From NCBI GenBank assembly GCA_020073445.1, contig JAIQFE010000002.1, forward strand, positions 1 to 64,000: DNA of 64,000 nt, written 5' to 3'. The notes below the pieces were generated by a model that was not told where the DNA came from, searched no databases, and was given only the letters and a program-made list of their open reading frames with translations. A program made the translations under genes and the position numbers. The DNA comes from Terriglobia bacterium. Its GTDB lineage: Bacteria > Acidobacteriota > Terriglobia > Bryobacterales > Bryobacteraceae. Positions 46,580-55,136 of the stretch are shown here, in pieces (positions within the stretch are counted from its first letter, which is position 1; every line of letters starts with the position of its first letter).

Positions 46580-47245
46580 ATGGCCAAGATTCGAATTATG
46601 CTGGCGGACGATCACACGTTGTTTCGCCAGGGAATCCGCACGTTGATCTCGGCGGAAGCTGACATGGAAGTGGTCGGGGAAGCTTCCAACGGCGGCGATG
46701 CGGTGGACAAATCCAATGAAGTGCGCCCGGACGTGGTCCTGATGGACATCGGGATGCCCGGTCTAAGCAGCTTCGAAGCAACGCGGCAGATTAAAAAGAA
46801 CCGGCCCGAAACTAAGGTCCTGTTCCTGACCATGTACGACGACGAGGATTACCTGGTCGAAGGCATGGAAGTCGGCGCCAGCGGCTACGTGTTGAAAGAT
46901 AGCCCCAGCCAGCAATTGGTTGCGGCCGTCCGCGACATTTGCCGGGGCGGCAGCTATCTGAGCCCGCGTATGCTCTCTCAACTGGTGGACGATTTCCGCA
47001 GCCGTATCAAGTCGGCGAACCGTTTGCCGCGCTTCGCCACCCTGACTACCCGCGAGCGGGAAGTGCTCAAGATGCTGGCGGAAGGCAATTCGGTGAAGGA
47101 AATCGCCTGTGACCTGAATCTCAGCGTGAAGACCGTGGAAGCGCATAAGTTCAACCTGATGCGCAAGCTCGACATTCACAATAAGGCGCAGCTGGTGCAA
47201 TACGCCATCCAGAAGAAGATCATCAAGATTCCCAATCTCGTGTAA
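46580..47245 (+). CDS. NarL/FixJ-family response regulator
   Basis: A 221-residue response regulator. The receiver domain has the acidic pair near DDH (residues 10-12), phospho-acceptor Asp56 (VVLMDIGMPG) and Lys in the YVLKDSPS switch region. A LuxR-type helix-turn-helix follows (about 155-215; LTTREREVLKMLAEGN, VKEIACDLNLSVKTVEAH). It pairs with the upstream histidine kinase. Its promoter targets are unknown. A strong terminator follows 30 bases after the stop. Confidence 0.97.
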   Translation: MAKIRIMLADDHTLFRQGIRTLISAEADMEVVGEASNGGDAVDKSNEVRPDVVLMDIGMPGLSSFEATRQIKKNRPETKVLFLTMYDDEDYLVEGMEVGASGYVLKDSPSQQLVAAVRDICRGGSYLSPRMLSQLVDDFRSRIKSANRLPRFATLTTREREVLKMLAEGNSVKEIACDLNLSVKTVEAHKFNLMRKLDIHNKAQLVQYAIQKKIIKIPNLV

Positions 47246-47275
47246 CGTATCCTCCTAGAGAGTTGTAAAACCTAA

Positions 47276-47303
47276 GGGCCGCGGGCAACCGCGGCCCTTT
47301 TTT
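47276..47303 (+). terminator. Rho-independent terminator
   Basis: A perfect 9-bp G/C stem GGGCCGCGG with tetraloop GCAA and return CCGCGGCCC, followed by six T. It ends the histidine kinase/response regulator transcript. Confidence 0.95.
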
Positions 47304-47320
47304 CTTAATCCATTTCTCAA

Positions 47321-47392
47321 TCGCGCACAACGCAGCGCGGCGTTATCCTTCTCTCTAGCCTTTTTGCGAACGCCGTGCGCTGTGCGCTCCGG
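47321..47392 (+). repeat. Dispersed hairpin repeat, copy 2
   Basis: The left arm begins GCGCACAACGCAGCGCGG and the right arm ends GCGCTGTGCGCTCCGG, imperfectly complementary with a 3-base bulge. The about 20-base spacer (CTTCTCTCTAGCCTTTTTGC) differs from that of copy 1 at 10961-11031, while arms match at all but about two positions. It lies in the 280-base gap before sppA. Confidence 0.82.
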
Positions 47393-47398
47393 ACGGAT

Positions 47399-47459
47399 AT
47401 CGTGCACGACGCAGCGCGGCAACATCTTGGCCGCGCATGAACGCGAATAGACGCAAATA
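47399..47459 (+). repeat. Half-copy of the hairpin repeat followed by short CGCGAATAGACGCAAATAG tandem units
   Basis: A left-arm-like segment (TCGTGCACGACGCAGCGCGG) matches the dispersed repeat's left arm at about four of five positions, but there is no right arm. Next comes a run of short units of the type AACGCGAATAG, ACGCAAATAG. From memory, similar 10-mer runs occur in acidobacterial and planctomycete intergenic DNA. No coding sequence is evident here. Confidence 0.55.
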
Positions 47460-47528
47460 GTCTCCTTTGTGCTCAGGAGCTACACTGATATTGGCGTTCA
47501 TGAGCGTTCCTTTGCGGCTCTAACCAAT

Positions 47529-49259
47529 ATGAAAAACTTCTTCCTCGGATTCGCTATCGGCATCGTGTTCGTCGGCCTGGTTGGCGTGCTTCTGATATTC
47601 GCCGCGGTCCGTCTCGCTGGCTCGTATGGCTCAGAACGGCCGGTGACGGTGTCAGACAACTCCGCGCTGATACTCAACCTCGAAGGTGCGGTTCCGGAAC
47701 AGGCGCCCGTCGACGTCGCGATTCCTTATTTCCAGAAGCAGCCGCCGCTGACGGTGCTCGACACTTGGAAGCTGCTTCATCGGGCGGCCGGTGACACGCG
47801 CGTCAAAGCCCTGATTCTGGAGCCCCGGGGCCTCGACGCAGGCTGGGCCAAGCTCGAAGAGCTGCGCGCGGAGATCCTGTCATTTAAACAATCCGGGAAA
47901 CCTGTCTACGCGTATTTGCGCAACGCGACTATGCGCGAGTACTACCTCGCCACCGCCGCCGACAAAATCTACATGGCGCCAGAGGACGAGCTCGATGTAA
48001 AGGGTCTGCGTGCCGAGTTGATGTACTTCAAGGGAACGCTCGACAAGCTGGGCGTGACCATGGAATTCGAGCACGTCGGCAAGTACAAGGACGCGCCCGA
48101 TCAGTTCACCAAAACGTCACCGAGTCCGGAAACCCTGGAGGTCACCAACCAGATTCTGGATCAATACTACGGAAACATGGTGCAGGTCATCGCCGAAGGC
48201 CGCAAACTGCCTCCGGGGGCGGTTCGCGGAGTGATCGATCAAGGGCCGTTTATCGGCAAGAGTGCGCTCGACAACGGATTGGTGGACGCGCTGATTTTCG
48301 AAGACGAAATGTTGTCGCAGCTCAACACCAGCCTCAAGGCCGACCTGAAGAAGGTCGGTGCGCGCAGCTACAGCAAGGCTGCGGGAGCGGATCCGGCCGG
48401 ACGCGCTCGCATCGCTTACGTTACCGGCGATGGCGAAATCACGCGCGGCGATCCGGGCGAAGACGTTTCCGACACCGGCATCACGGCCTTCAGCATGGTG
48501 AAGCAGCTCAAGCAGGTGGGCGACGATTCGACCATCAAAGGCGTGATCGTGCGCGTGGATTCGCCGGGCGGCGACGGGATCGCTTCCGATGACATTCTGC
48601 ACCAGATGAAACTGCTGAGCAAGAAAAAGCCGGTTCTGATCTCGATGTCCGACCTGGCGGCCTCCGGTGGATATTTCATTGCGATGACGGGCGATCCGGT
48701 ACTGGCTTACTCCAATACGCTGACCGGCTCGATTGGCGTGTTCTTCGGCAAGGTGAATTTGAGCGGGCTGTACGACAAGCTCGGCATCAAGACGGAATTG
48801 TTGACGCGCGGACGGTTCGCCGACATCGATTCCGAGACCAAGCCGCTCACGCCCGAGCAGAAGGACAAGGTTCAGAAAGAAATTCAGGTGTTCTATCGTG
48901 GCTTCGTAGAGCGCGTATCCGAAGCGCGCAAGCGGCCCTACGATCAGGTGGAACCGCTCGCGCAGGGCCGCGTGTGGCTGGGAGCCCAGGCGAAGATGAA
49001 TGGGCTGGTGGACGAGATCGGCGGACTGGATCGCGCGGTGGAGATGATCAAGCAACGCACGAATATCCCGGCGTCCGAGCAGGTCACGCTGGTGACTTAT
49101 CCGCCGCGCCGAACCTTGATCGAGATGCTGCTCAAGAACACCAATGACAATACGGAGCTGGAATCGGCCATCAAGGCGGTTGCCGGGAATCTGCCCTGGA
49201 AGTCGCTGGCCCACGGCGGCGTACAGCGGTTGATGCCGTATTCGCTGCTGGTGAAGTAA
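47529..49259 (+). CDS. sppA: Signal peptide peptidase SppA, long form
   Basis: A 576-residue membrane serine protease of the tandem (67K) SppA type. It has an N-terminal transmembrane helix (FFLGFAIGIVFVGLVGVLLIF), then two ClpP-like halves. The catalytic Lys lies in the first half (HVGKYKDAPDQFT region) and the nucleophile Ser in the second, in SDLAASGGYFIAM, as is normal for this form. It digests cleaved signal peptides in the envelope. The ATG at 47529 directly precedes the transmembrane helix; the frame is open further upstream across the repeat region. Confidence 0.95.
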   Translation: MKNFFLGFAIGIVFVGLVGVLLIFAAVRLAGSYGSERPVTVSDNSALILNLEGAVPEQAPVDVAIPYFQKQPPLTVLDTWKLLHRAAGDTRVKALILEPRGLDAGWAKLEELRAEILSFKQSGKPVYAYLRNATMREYYLATAADKIYMAPEDELDVKGLRAELMYFKGTLDKLGVTMEFEHVGKYKDAPDQFTKTSPSPETLEVTNQILDQYYGNMVQVIAEGRKLPPGAVRGVIDQGPFIGKSALDNGLVDALIFEDEMLSQLNTSLKADLKKVGARSYSKAAGADPAGRARIAYVTGDGEITRGDPGEDVSDTGITAFSMVKQLKQVGDDSTIKGVIVRVDSPGGDGIASDDILHQMKLLSKKKPVLISMSDLAASGGYFIAMTGDPVLAYSNTLTGSIGVFFGKVNLSGLYDKLGIKTELLTRGRFADIDSETKPLTPEQKDKVQKEIQVFYRGFVERVSEARKRPYDQVEPLAQGRVWLGAQAKMNGLVDEIGGLDRAVEMIKQRTNIPASEQVTLVTYPPRRTLIEMLLKNTNDNTELESAIKAVAGNLPWKSLAHGGVQRLMPYSLLVK

Positions 49260-49335
49260 GGATTTAAGTAAGGCCGGCTGACCAACCCAGCGAACCGGTC
49301 CATTTACGGGCTTGATCGAGTGTGGTAGCATGATA

Positions 49336-49364
49336 TTGCTTCCGGGAAGACCTTCTGGAAGCAA
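49336..49364 (+). repeat. Hairpin in the leader of the RRM-protein gene
   Basis: An 8-bp perfect stem TTGCTTCC/GGAAGCAA encloses a second inner GAAG/CTTC stem. It starts 62 bases upstream of the ATG of the RNA-binding protein and is followed by AAAACCCCCT rather than a T-tract, so it is not a terminator of upstream sppA. It may be an mRNA structure regulating the downstream gene. Confidence 0.5.
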
Positions 49365-49397
49365 AACCCCCTCTCACGGAGATAGAGACAATCACGG

Positions 49398-49919
49398 ATG
49401 AGTTTTACCGTCTTCTTGGGCAATTTGCCCACCTGGGTCACCGCGGACGATATCAAGGGATGGCTGACAGCCGAAAACCTGGTAGCGGACGCAATTAAAG
49501 TTATCCGCAACCCCGAAACGCAGGAGTCCAAGGGCTTCGCGTTCATCGAAGCGCCCAACACCGAGGAGATGAACTCCATCATTCGGCGATTTGACCGTGC
49601 TCCGCTGGAGGATCGCTTGCTTCGGGCCAATCCTGCGCAACCGGCCCGGCCCAAGGGTGCAAGCCCGGGCGGCCGTCCGATGGGCGGCCATGGCGGCCCG
49701 GGACCCTCCCATGGGGCTCCGACAGGGCATAGTGCTGAACGGGCAACCGGAGCGGCACCGCGAGCCGGCCAAACAGACGGGCAAAGTTCCGCCGCTCCTC
49801 AGAGCACCGAACACCGTCCGCCTCCGCCGCCGCGACGCGCCAAGAAAACCTTTGCGAAGCGCAGCGAAAGCCGCGGTCCGCAGAGTTCCTTCGCCGAAGA
49901 GCTCGCGAAAGCTTTATAA
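49398..49919 (+). CDS. RNA-binding protein with RRM domain and Gly/Pro/Arg-rich tail
   Basis: A 173-residue protein with one RNA recognition motif (about residues 2-80): RNP2 VFLGNLP, RNP1 GFAFIEA, plus the helix ADDIKGWLTAENLV. The second half is disordered, rich in Gly, Pro, Ser and Arg/Lys, and ends in SSFAEELAKAL. Single-RRM proteins of this kind in cyanobacteria and acidobacteria bind RNA and often respond to cold. It lies alone, downstream of a leader hairpin, upstream of yacL. Confidence 0.88.
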   Translation: MSFTVFLGNLPTWVTADDIKGWLTAENLVADAIKVIRNPETQESKGFAFIEAPNTEEMNSIIRRFDRAPLEDRLLRANPAQPARPKGASPGGRPMGGHGGPGPSHGAPTGHSAERATGAAPRAGQTDGQSSAAPQSTEHRPPPPPRRAKKTFAKRSESRGPQSSFAEELAKAL

Positions 49920-50035
49920 GTTCTTTTCCCGCCTGGCGGCCGCCTCAAGAGGCCGCTATGCCCAAAGTGTTATACTCGATCCCTAAGTAATCTTAATGTT
50001 CCGTGCCCTGCGGGGAGCGGGGATTCGAGCACCTT

Positions 50036-51088
50036 ATGGGCGATCTCCTAATCATCCGGCTTCTTTTTATCGCTGTCCTGGCGTTTGCCGCCTATTTTCT
50101 CCATCCTTTCAATCTTGAGGGCCCGGTGGCCGCGGCGGTGGGCGTCGTCGCCGGCATCGCGGTCGTGGTGTTCGAGATCCGGATCAAGCAAGTCAGCATG
50201 CCCCGCTTGATCGGAGCGGCCTTCGGCAGCGTCCTGGGGATCCTGGGCGCTTATCTCATCTCGCTGGTAATGGAGAAGGCCATGCCCGACAGCGACAACA
50301 CCGTGCCCTTTCTGGAAGTCCTTATTTTGGCGCTGATGACCTACTGCGGCCTGGTGGTGGGTGCCGCGAAGGGCGAGACACTGAACCTGGCGGCACTGGG
50401 CGGGCTGTTCGGAGGAGAGAAGGCCTCCAAGAACTCCTTCAAGATCCTGGACACCAGCGTGATTATCGACGGCCGGATCTCCGATCTAGCGGAGACCGGG
50501 TTTATCGACGGGTCGCTGGTGATCCCGCAGTTCGTTCTGCGCGAGTTGCAGCAGGTGGCGGATTCCTCAGATGGGATGAAGCGCAATCGCGGCCGGCGCG
50601 GGCTGGACGTGCTGCAGCGGATCCAGAAGATGCCGGAGCTGAACATTCAGATTGTCGAAGACGATTTTCCCAACGTCCGCGAAGTGGACATGAAGCTGAT
50701 CGAACTGGCCAAGCTGTACAGCTGCAAGATCGTCACCAACGATTTCAATTTGAACAAGGTCGCGCAGCTGCATGGCGTCGAAGTGCTGAATATCAACGAG
50801 CTGGCGAATGCGCTCAAGCCGGTGGTGCTGCCCGGCGAAACCATGCGGGTGTTCATTCTCAAGGAAGGCAAGGAGTACAACCAGGGCGTTGCGTATCTCG
50901 ACGACGGCACCATGGTGGTGGTGGACAATGCGCGCAAGATGATTTCGAAGACCATCGATGTCGCGGTGACCAGCGTGCTGCAGACCACGGCCGGCAAGAT
51001 GATTTTCGGGCGCTTCGACGAGCGCGCCCATGCGGTCTACGACAAAGAACGCGAGCGTCCCCAGCGGGAAGCGGCGGGCGGCGGATAG
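50036..51088 (+). CDS. yacL: PIN/TRAM-domain membrane protein (YacL-like ribonuclease)
   Basis: A 350-residue protein with about four N-terminal transmembrane helices, a PIN domain (KILDTSVIIDGRISDL, with further acidic residues ADSSDGMKRNRGRRGLD...DVDMKL and VTNDFNLNKVA), and a C-terminal TRAM domain (PGETMRVFILKEGKEYNQGV). YacL in Bacillus is an endoribonuclease-like PIN protein. The yacL-ispD-ispF order is conserved between Firmicutes and acidobacteria. The ATG at 50036 is family-consistent; an ATG at 50003 is further out. Confidence 0.92.
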   Translation: MGDLLIIRLLFIAVLAFAAYFLHPFNLEGPVAAAVGVVAGIAVVVFEIRIKQVSMPRLIGAAFGSVLGILGAYLISLVMEKAMPDSDNTVPFLEVLILALMTYCGLVVGAAKGETLNLAALGGLFGGEKASKNSFKILDTSVIIDGRISDLAETGFIDGSLVIPQFVLRELQQVADSSDGMKRNRGRRGLDVLQRIQKMPELNIQIVEDDFPNVREVDMKLIELAKLYSCKIVTNDFNLNKVAQLHGVEVLNINELANALKPVVLPGETMRVFILKEGKEYNQGVAYLDDGTMVVVDNARKMISKTIDVAVTSVLQTTAGKMIFGRFDERAHAVYDKERERPQREAAGGG

Positions 51089-51155
51089 GGCAGGACCCCG
51101 GGCGGCAGAAGTTCGCCGAATTCACTACAATCAGTAGTTCGCCTTTAAGGGCCTC

Positions 51156-51869
51156 ATGAACGTATCCGTCATCCTTCCCGCTGCCGGTCTCGGCACCCGC
51201 ATGGGTCGCGAAAAGTCCGGCACCAGCCGCAAGCAGTTCATGCTGCTGGAAGGCGCTCCGATCCTGATCCACACGATTCGCAAATTCCTGCTGTGCCCCT
51301 CGGTCACCGAGATCGTGGTCGCGTTGCGCGCCGAAGACATGGACTGGGCTCGCGGCTTGATCCATCAGGAGCACCCGGCCAAGCCTGTGCGCGTGGTCGA
51401 AGGCGGGGATAGCCGCCAGCAATCGGTCGAAAACGCGCTCGCAACGCTGGCCCCGGATACCGATCTGGTCGCGGTGCACGACGCGGTACGCCCGTTCATC
51501 GATTCCGAACTGGTGGAGAAGGTCATCGCCGAGGCGGGGAAACACGGCGCGGCGATTGTCGGGATCGTGCCAGTGGACACCGTCAAGCAGGTGCACAAGA
51601 ACAAGATTCGCGCGACACTTTCCCGCGAGCACCTGGTGATGGCGCAGACCCCGCAGGTCTTCCAGTTCGCGCTGCTCCAGCGCGCGTTCGATAGGGCTCG
51701 CAAGGACGGCTTCACCGGCACCGACGAATCCAGCCTGGTGGAACGCCTGGAAGAGCTCGACGTTCATGTAGTGCAGGGCAGCGATCGCAACATCAAGATC
51801 ACTAAGCCCACCGATATGGAACTGGCGCGCTTGTTCCTCTCCGAAGAAGTCACGGGCGAGACAGCGTGA
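51156..51869 (+). CDS. ispD: 2-C-methyl-D-erythritol 4-phosphate cytidylyltransferase
   Basis: A 237-residue nucleotidyltransferase with the family start VILPAAGLGTRMG, a Lys-containing SRKQFMLLEGAP CTP-binding segment, and VAVHDAVRPFID in the middle. It couples CTP and methylerythritol phosphate in the MEP isoprenoid pathway. The stop overlaps the start of ispF (GTGA), so the two are co-translated. An AAGG site lies upstream of the ATG. Confidence 0.97.
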   Translation: MNVSVILPAAGLGTRMGREKSGTSRKQFMLLEGAPILIHTIRKFLLCPSVTEIVVALRAEDMDWARGLIHQEHPAKPVRVVEGGDSRQQSVENALATLAPDTDLVAVHDAVRPFIDSELVEKVIAEAGKHGAAIVGIVPVDTVKQVHKNKIRATLSREHLVMAQTPQVFQFALLQRAFDRARKDGFTGTDESSLVERLEELDVHVVQGSDRNIKITKPTDMELARLFLSEEVTGETA

Positions 51870-52372
51870 ACGAGGTTTCGCTTGCGAAACCGTTAAACGA
51901 GATCCGCACGGGTCTTGGGTGGGATGTGCACCGTCTCGCTGCCGGGCGGCCACTGATCTTAGGGGGCGTCACCGTGCCCAGCGAGCTTGGCCTGGAGGGC
52001 CACTCCGACGCCGACATTCTTTCTCACGCCATCACGGACGCTTTGCTCGGAGCAGCGGCGCTGGGCGACATCGGGATGCATTTTCCCGATACCGATCCGC
52101 GCTGGAAAGGCGCCGATAGTCTCCTATTTCTGGCGCACGCCGCGGGATTGGTTCGCGACCTGGGATTCACCATCGTCAACGTGGATTCGACGGTGATCCT
52201 GGAGCGACCAAAGCTCAAGGACTACCGCCAGCCGATTCGGGAATCGCTCGCGCGGACGCTGGCGCTCGAGATCGATCGCGTGTCGGTGAAATTCAAGACT
52301 GCCGAACGAGTTGGACCGGTAGGTGAGGGCCGCTCGGCCGAAGCGCAGGCGATCGTAACGTTAGTGCGTTAA
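51866..52372 (+). CDS. ispF: 2-C-methyl-D-erythritol 2,4-cyclodiphosphate synthase
   Basis: A 168-residue enzyme of the MEP pathway; normal length. Metal and substrate residues are visible in GLGWDVHRL, GHSDADILSHA and the KFKTAERVGPVGEG end. The start is GTG, overlapping the ispD stop. Downstream is a strong palindrome and the convergent quinone oxidoreductase gene. Confidence 0.97.
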   Translation: MNEVSLAKPLNEIRTGLGWDVHRLAAGRPLILGGVTVPSELGLEGHSDADILSHAITDALLGAAALGDIGMHFPDTDPRWKGADSLLFLAHAAGLVRDLGFTIVNVDSTVILERPKLKDYRQPIRESLARTLALEIDRVSVKFKTAERVGPVGEGRSAEAQAIVTLVR

Positions 52373-52379
52373 ACAGTAC

Positions 52380-52399
52380 GGCCGGCGTGGACGCCGGCC
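52380..52399. terminator. Strong hairpin between convergent genes
   Basis: A perfect 9-bp inverted repeat GGCCGGCGT-GG-ACGCCGGCC lies between the ispF stop and the end of the oxidoreductase gene on the other strand. It lacks a T-tract on either strand, so a bidirectional or Rho-assisted terminator is only likely. It may instead be a copy of a genome-wide palindrome. Confidence 0.5.
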
Positions 52400-52407
52400 C
52401 CACCAGG

Positions 52408-53379
52408 TCAGCCGACTTTCAACAGCAGCTTCCCGGTGGTCTTGCGGCCTTCCAGATCGGCCTGGGCCTGTGCGGCTTCCGCCAGCGGATAGATCTTGTC
52501 GATGTTGATTTTGAGTTTGCCCTCGCCGATCCAGCGGAACATGTCCGACGAGCGCCACTCCAGATCCTCGCGGCTGGCGATATAGGTAAACAGCGTCGGA
52601 CGCGTGACGTAGAGCGATCCCTTCTGGCTGAGCATCAGCAGATCGATGGGAGCGGCGGGGCCGCTTGACTGGCCGAAGGCGACCATCATGCCGCGCGGCT
52701 TCAGGCAATCGAAACCCTTGAGGAGTGTGGCCTGGCCGACTCCGTCATAGACCACCTCGACTCCCTTGCCGTCGGTCAGGCGTTTCACTTCCGCGACGAA
52801 GTCCTGGCTGTTGTAGAGAATCGCATCGGACGCGCCGTCTGACAACGTAAGCTTGGCCTTCGCTTCCGAGCCGACCGTGGCGATCACCCGCGCGCCGATC
52901 ATGGCGGCGATCTGTACGATCAGTCTTCCGGTGCCTCCGGCCGCCGCGTGAACCAGCGCGGTCTGCCCTTTCTTCAACGGAAAGGTGGAGTGGGTGAGAT
53001 AGTGGGCGGTGCAGCCTTGCAGCATCGACGCTGCCGCCGTGGCGTCCTCGACGTTGTCGGGAATCTTCACTAAGTTGCTCGCGGGAACCGCGTGAAACTC
53101 GGCATACGAGCCGCGAGCGAGCGTATACGCCACGTGTTCGCCCGGCTTGAATCCGGTGACGCCCTCGCCCAGTTTCTCTACCGTTCCAGAGGCTTCCGAT
53201 CCGATCACGGCGGGCAACGGGAGCTTGTATAGACCGCTGCGGTGATACGTATCGATGAAGTTCACGCCGGAAAAGGCGATCTTGACCAGAACCTCACCTG
53301 GTCCGGGTTGGGGCGTGGGGAAATCGCCGTAACGCATCGCGTCGATTCCGCCGGGTTGTTCGATATAGACAGCTCTCAT
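52408..53379 (-). CDS. NADPH:quinone oxidoreductase (zinc-type alcohol dehydrogenase superfamily)
   Basis: A 323-residue medium-chain reductase of the QOR branch: MRAVYIEQPGGIDAMRYGD at the start, GVNFIDTYHRSGLYKLPLP, and the cofactor site VHAAAGGTGRLIVQIA. No structural or catalytic zinc ligands appear, which is normal for QOR. It reduces quinones with NADPH. The ATG at 53379 is set by homology; the frame opens far upstream at 53622. Its start overlaps the previous gene's stop by 4 bases (ATGA), so translation is coupled. Confidence 0.93.
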   Translation of the reverse strand: MRAVYIEQPGGIDAMRYGDFPTPQPGPGEVLVKIAFSGVNFIDTYHRSGLYKLPLPAVIGSEASGTVEKLGEGVTGFKPGEHVAYTLARGSYAEFHAVPASNLVKIPDNVEDATAAASMLQGCTAHYLTHSTFPLKKGQTALVHAAAGGTGRLIVQIAAMIGARVIATVGSEAKAKLTLSDGASDAILYNSQDFVAEVKRLTDGKGVEVVYDGVGQATLLKGFDCLKPRGMMVAFGQSSGPAAPIDLLMLSQKGSLYVTRPTLFTYIASREDLEWRSSDMFRWIGEGKLKINIDKIYPLAEAAQAQADLEGRKTTGKLLLKVG

Positions 53380-53918
53380 ATTTGTCGTAATTTCCTTCGC
53401 AAGTGCACCGTGCCAGCGTACAACAACAGATAGGCGAGCGTCAGCGGAAAAACTGCCAGCCGCAGCAGCGCTGGCACCGCGGCCGCTCCGCCGATCCCCA
53501 GCCGGTGCGTCACGAACCGCCGCAACTGGCCCAGATGTGCGCGATCGAGCGAGAAATAGTCGGCGTTTTCGTTGATGATAAAGATCTTCGCGGGAACCTT
53601 GTAGGCGAGCCACCATTTCCACTTGGTCATGATGGGCACGGCCGCGCAGACGACGCCGGCCACGGAGTAGTTCCGCTGACTAAGATCGGCCCACAGAGCC
53701 TCGCGTCCGGCCGCGCCGCCGTAATCGTTCACGTTGAAGACGCGGCCGCGGAATCCAGCCGGCTCGCCGGCATAACAGGTGACCAGGTCCATCTCCACGT
53801 CCTCCCCGAAGGAGTTCCGCAGATGGTGGATGACCCTCTCGATCACTACGCGCGGTCCGCTTTCGATCAGCAGAAGGCGTGAACAGTCCGGAATGCCGGT
53901 TCGGAGAAAATACCGCAA
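53376..53918 (-). CDS. Conserved hypothetical protein (possible glycosyl/heptosyltransferase-like)
   Basis: A 180-residue protein that I cannot place firmly. It has RLLLIESGPRVVIERVIHHL near the start, a GxxxxPIMTKWKWWLAYKVPAKIFIINENADYF segment in the middle and a hydrophobic C-terminal helix (VPALLRLAVFPLTLAYLLLYAG). From memory, conserved proteins with this KWKW/NENADY pattern occur near glycosyltransferase genes. It lies upstream of the quinone oxidoreductase, ends in its start, and has a plausible start at the frame opening. Confidence 0.65.
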   Translation of the reverse strand: MRYFLRTGIPDCSRLLLIESGPRVVIERVIHHLRNSFGEDVEMDLVTCYAGEPAGFRGRVFNVNDYGGAAGREALWADLSQRNYSVAGVVCAAVPIMTKWKWWLAYKVPAKIFIINENADYFSLDRAHLGQLRRFVTHRLGIGGAAAVPALLRLAVFPLTLAYLLLYAGTVHLRRKLRQI

Positions 53919-53980
53919 ACCGCTATTCTACGCGATACGCCTGGCTGGGCCATTTAACACGCCGCGCCATTTGGCGCACA

Positions 53981-55072
53981 TTAGCGAGGACCGGGGGAGT
54001 TCAGGTAGGCCACTAGGTTGGCGACATCGGCTGGAGAAAGATTGGGCCACGGGACACCCTGGGTCAGCATCCGGTGATGCGCCTGCCGCGCAGGACCCCA
54101 CGCGGCTGCCACGATGGAAAACGCCGTGATGGGCTTGCCCTTGTTGATGGGACCCTGGTGGCATCCGGCGCATCCCTTGTCGACGAACGCTTTCTGGCCG
54201 AGCACGCGGCTCCCGGGCGGGCCGTCGTACTGCAGTTGCCAGACATACGCCAGGAGCTTCCGCATGTCGTCGGGGCTCACCATGCGGACGGTCGGCATCT
54301 TCTGTGAGTGATTCCAGATGTCCGCGCCGATGTCCATCCAATTCTTATTCCGAAGCTTCATGGCCAAGGACATAGAATCCCGGTGGCACAGGCCGCAATT
54401 CGCGTCGAACAACGGCTTGCCGGTTTCCGGAGCGGGCAGGGAGAACTCGCCGGTGGGAGCCAGTCTCTGAACGGTTTGGACATAAGCGGTGAGATCCATC
54501 AGGTCCCGGCCCGTCAGCGTTTTCCACTCGATCTTATTCTGCTTGAAGGTGTTCTTCATGGACGAAGCGTGATTCCAAAGCTGATAAACCAGCACCACGG
54601 GATCATCCGCGTGTGCCCAATCCTGGACCGACGGAGCGCGTCCGGTGGATGCGTTCGTCAGAGAATGGCAGTCGGTGCAGCGCTTGGTCTCCAGTACTTG
54701 TTTGCCGCGCCCGACCTCACCCACTGGCTCAGAGAATTGCAAAGCGTAGAAGTAGGCGAACAGATCCTGCCAGTCCGTTTCCGTCGCGGCGGGAGGCCTG
54801 ACGCCCTGAGCTGAGAATTGCGTCCACATCTCCGGCGTGTGGTTCCACAGCGCACTGGCCAGGGTGTGAGGACCGTAGGTCGGCGCGAGGCGTTCGCCCA
54901 GGTCGCGGGCAACCTGGGGAGGTTCGTGTCCCAAGCCTTGCCCACGAACGGCGTGGCACTGCTGGCAGCCCTGCTGCTCCAGCACCATTGCTCCATTTCG
55001 CGCATCGGCCGCCCAGATACAACTCGCGGCACTGAGGTATATCACCCATCGGAGGTTGTGAGTTATCGCCAT
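53981..55072 (-). CDS. Tetrahaem c-type cytochrome (four repeated domains)
   Basis: A 363-residue exported cytochrome with a signal peptide (MAITHNLRWVIYLSAASCIWA). Four haem motifs occur: CQQCH (36-40), CTDCH (132-136), CGLCH (225-229) and CAGCH (300-304), about 70-96 residues apart. Three units continue with a WNHxxxM block (LWNHTPEMW, LWNHASSMK, IWNHSQKMP), so Met is the likely distal ligand. The fourth ends differently (WGPARQAHHRM). Probably a periplasmic electron carrier. The start is chosen for the signal peptide; a longer frame to 55147 overlaps the divergent gene. Confidence 0.88.
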   Translation of the reverse strand: MAITHNLRWVIYLSAASCIWAADARNGAMVLEQQGCQQCHAVRGQGLGHEPPQVARDLGERLAPTYGPHTLASALWNHTPEMWTQFSAQGVRPPAATETDWQDLFAYFYALQFSEPVGEVGRGKQVLETKRCTDCHSLTNASTGRAPSVQDWAHADDPVVLVYQLWNHASSMKNTFKQNKIEWKTLTGRDLMDLTAYVQTVQRLAPTGEFSLPAPETGKPLFDANCGLCHRDSMSLAMKLRNKNWMDIGADIWNHSQKMPTVRMVSPDDMRKLLAYVWQLQYDGPPGSRVLGQKAFVDKGCAGCHQGPINKGKPITAFSIVAAAWGPARQAHHRMLTQGVPWPNLSPADVANLVAYLNSPGPR

Positions 55073-55136
55073 CGCCGTAGCGATATGCAATTGGGCGGCC
55101 ACGACGCCCGCAACCCTCGCCTGATATACTTCCGCC

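Noticed and set aside
47246-47528. A small gene in the 280-base gap before sppA
   Set aside because: The gap is filled by a terminator, two hairpin repeats and short tandem units; no frame with a start and ribosome binding site of useful length is seen.
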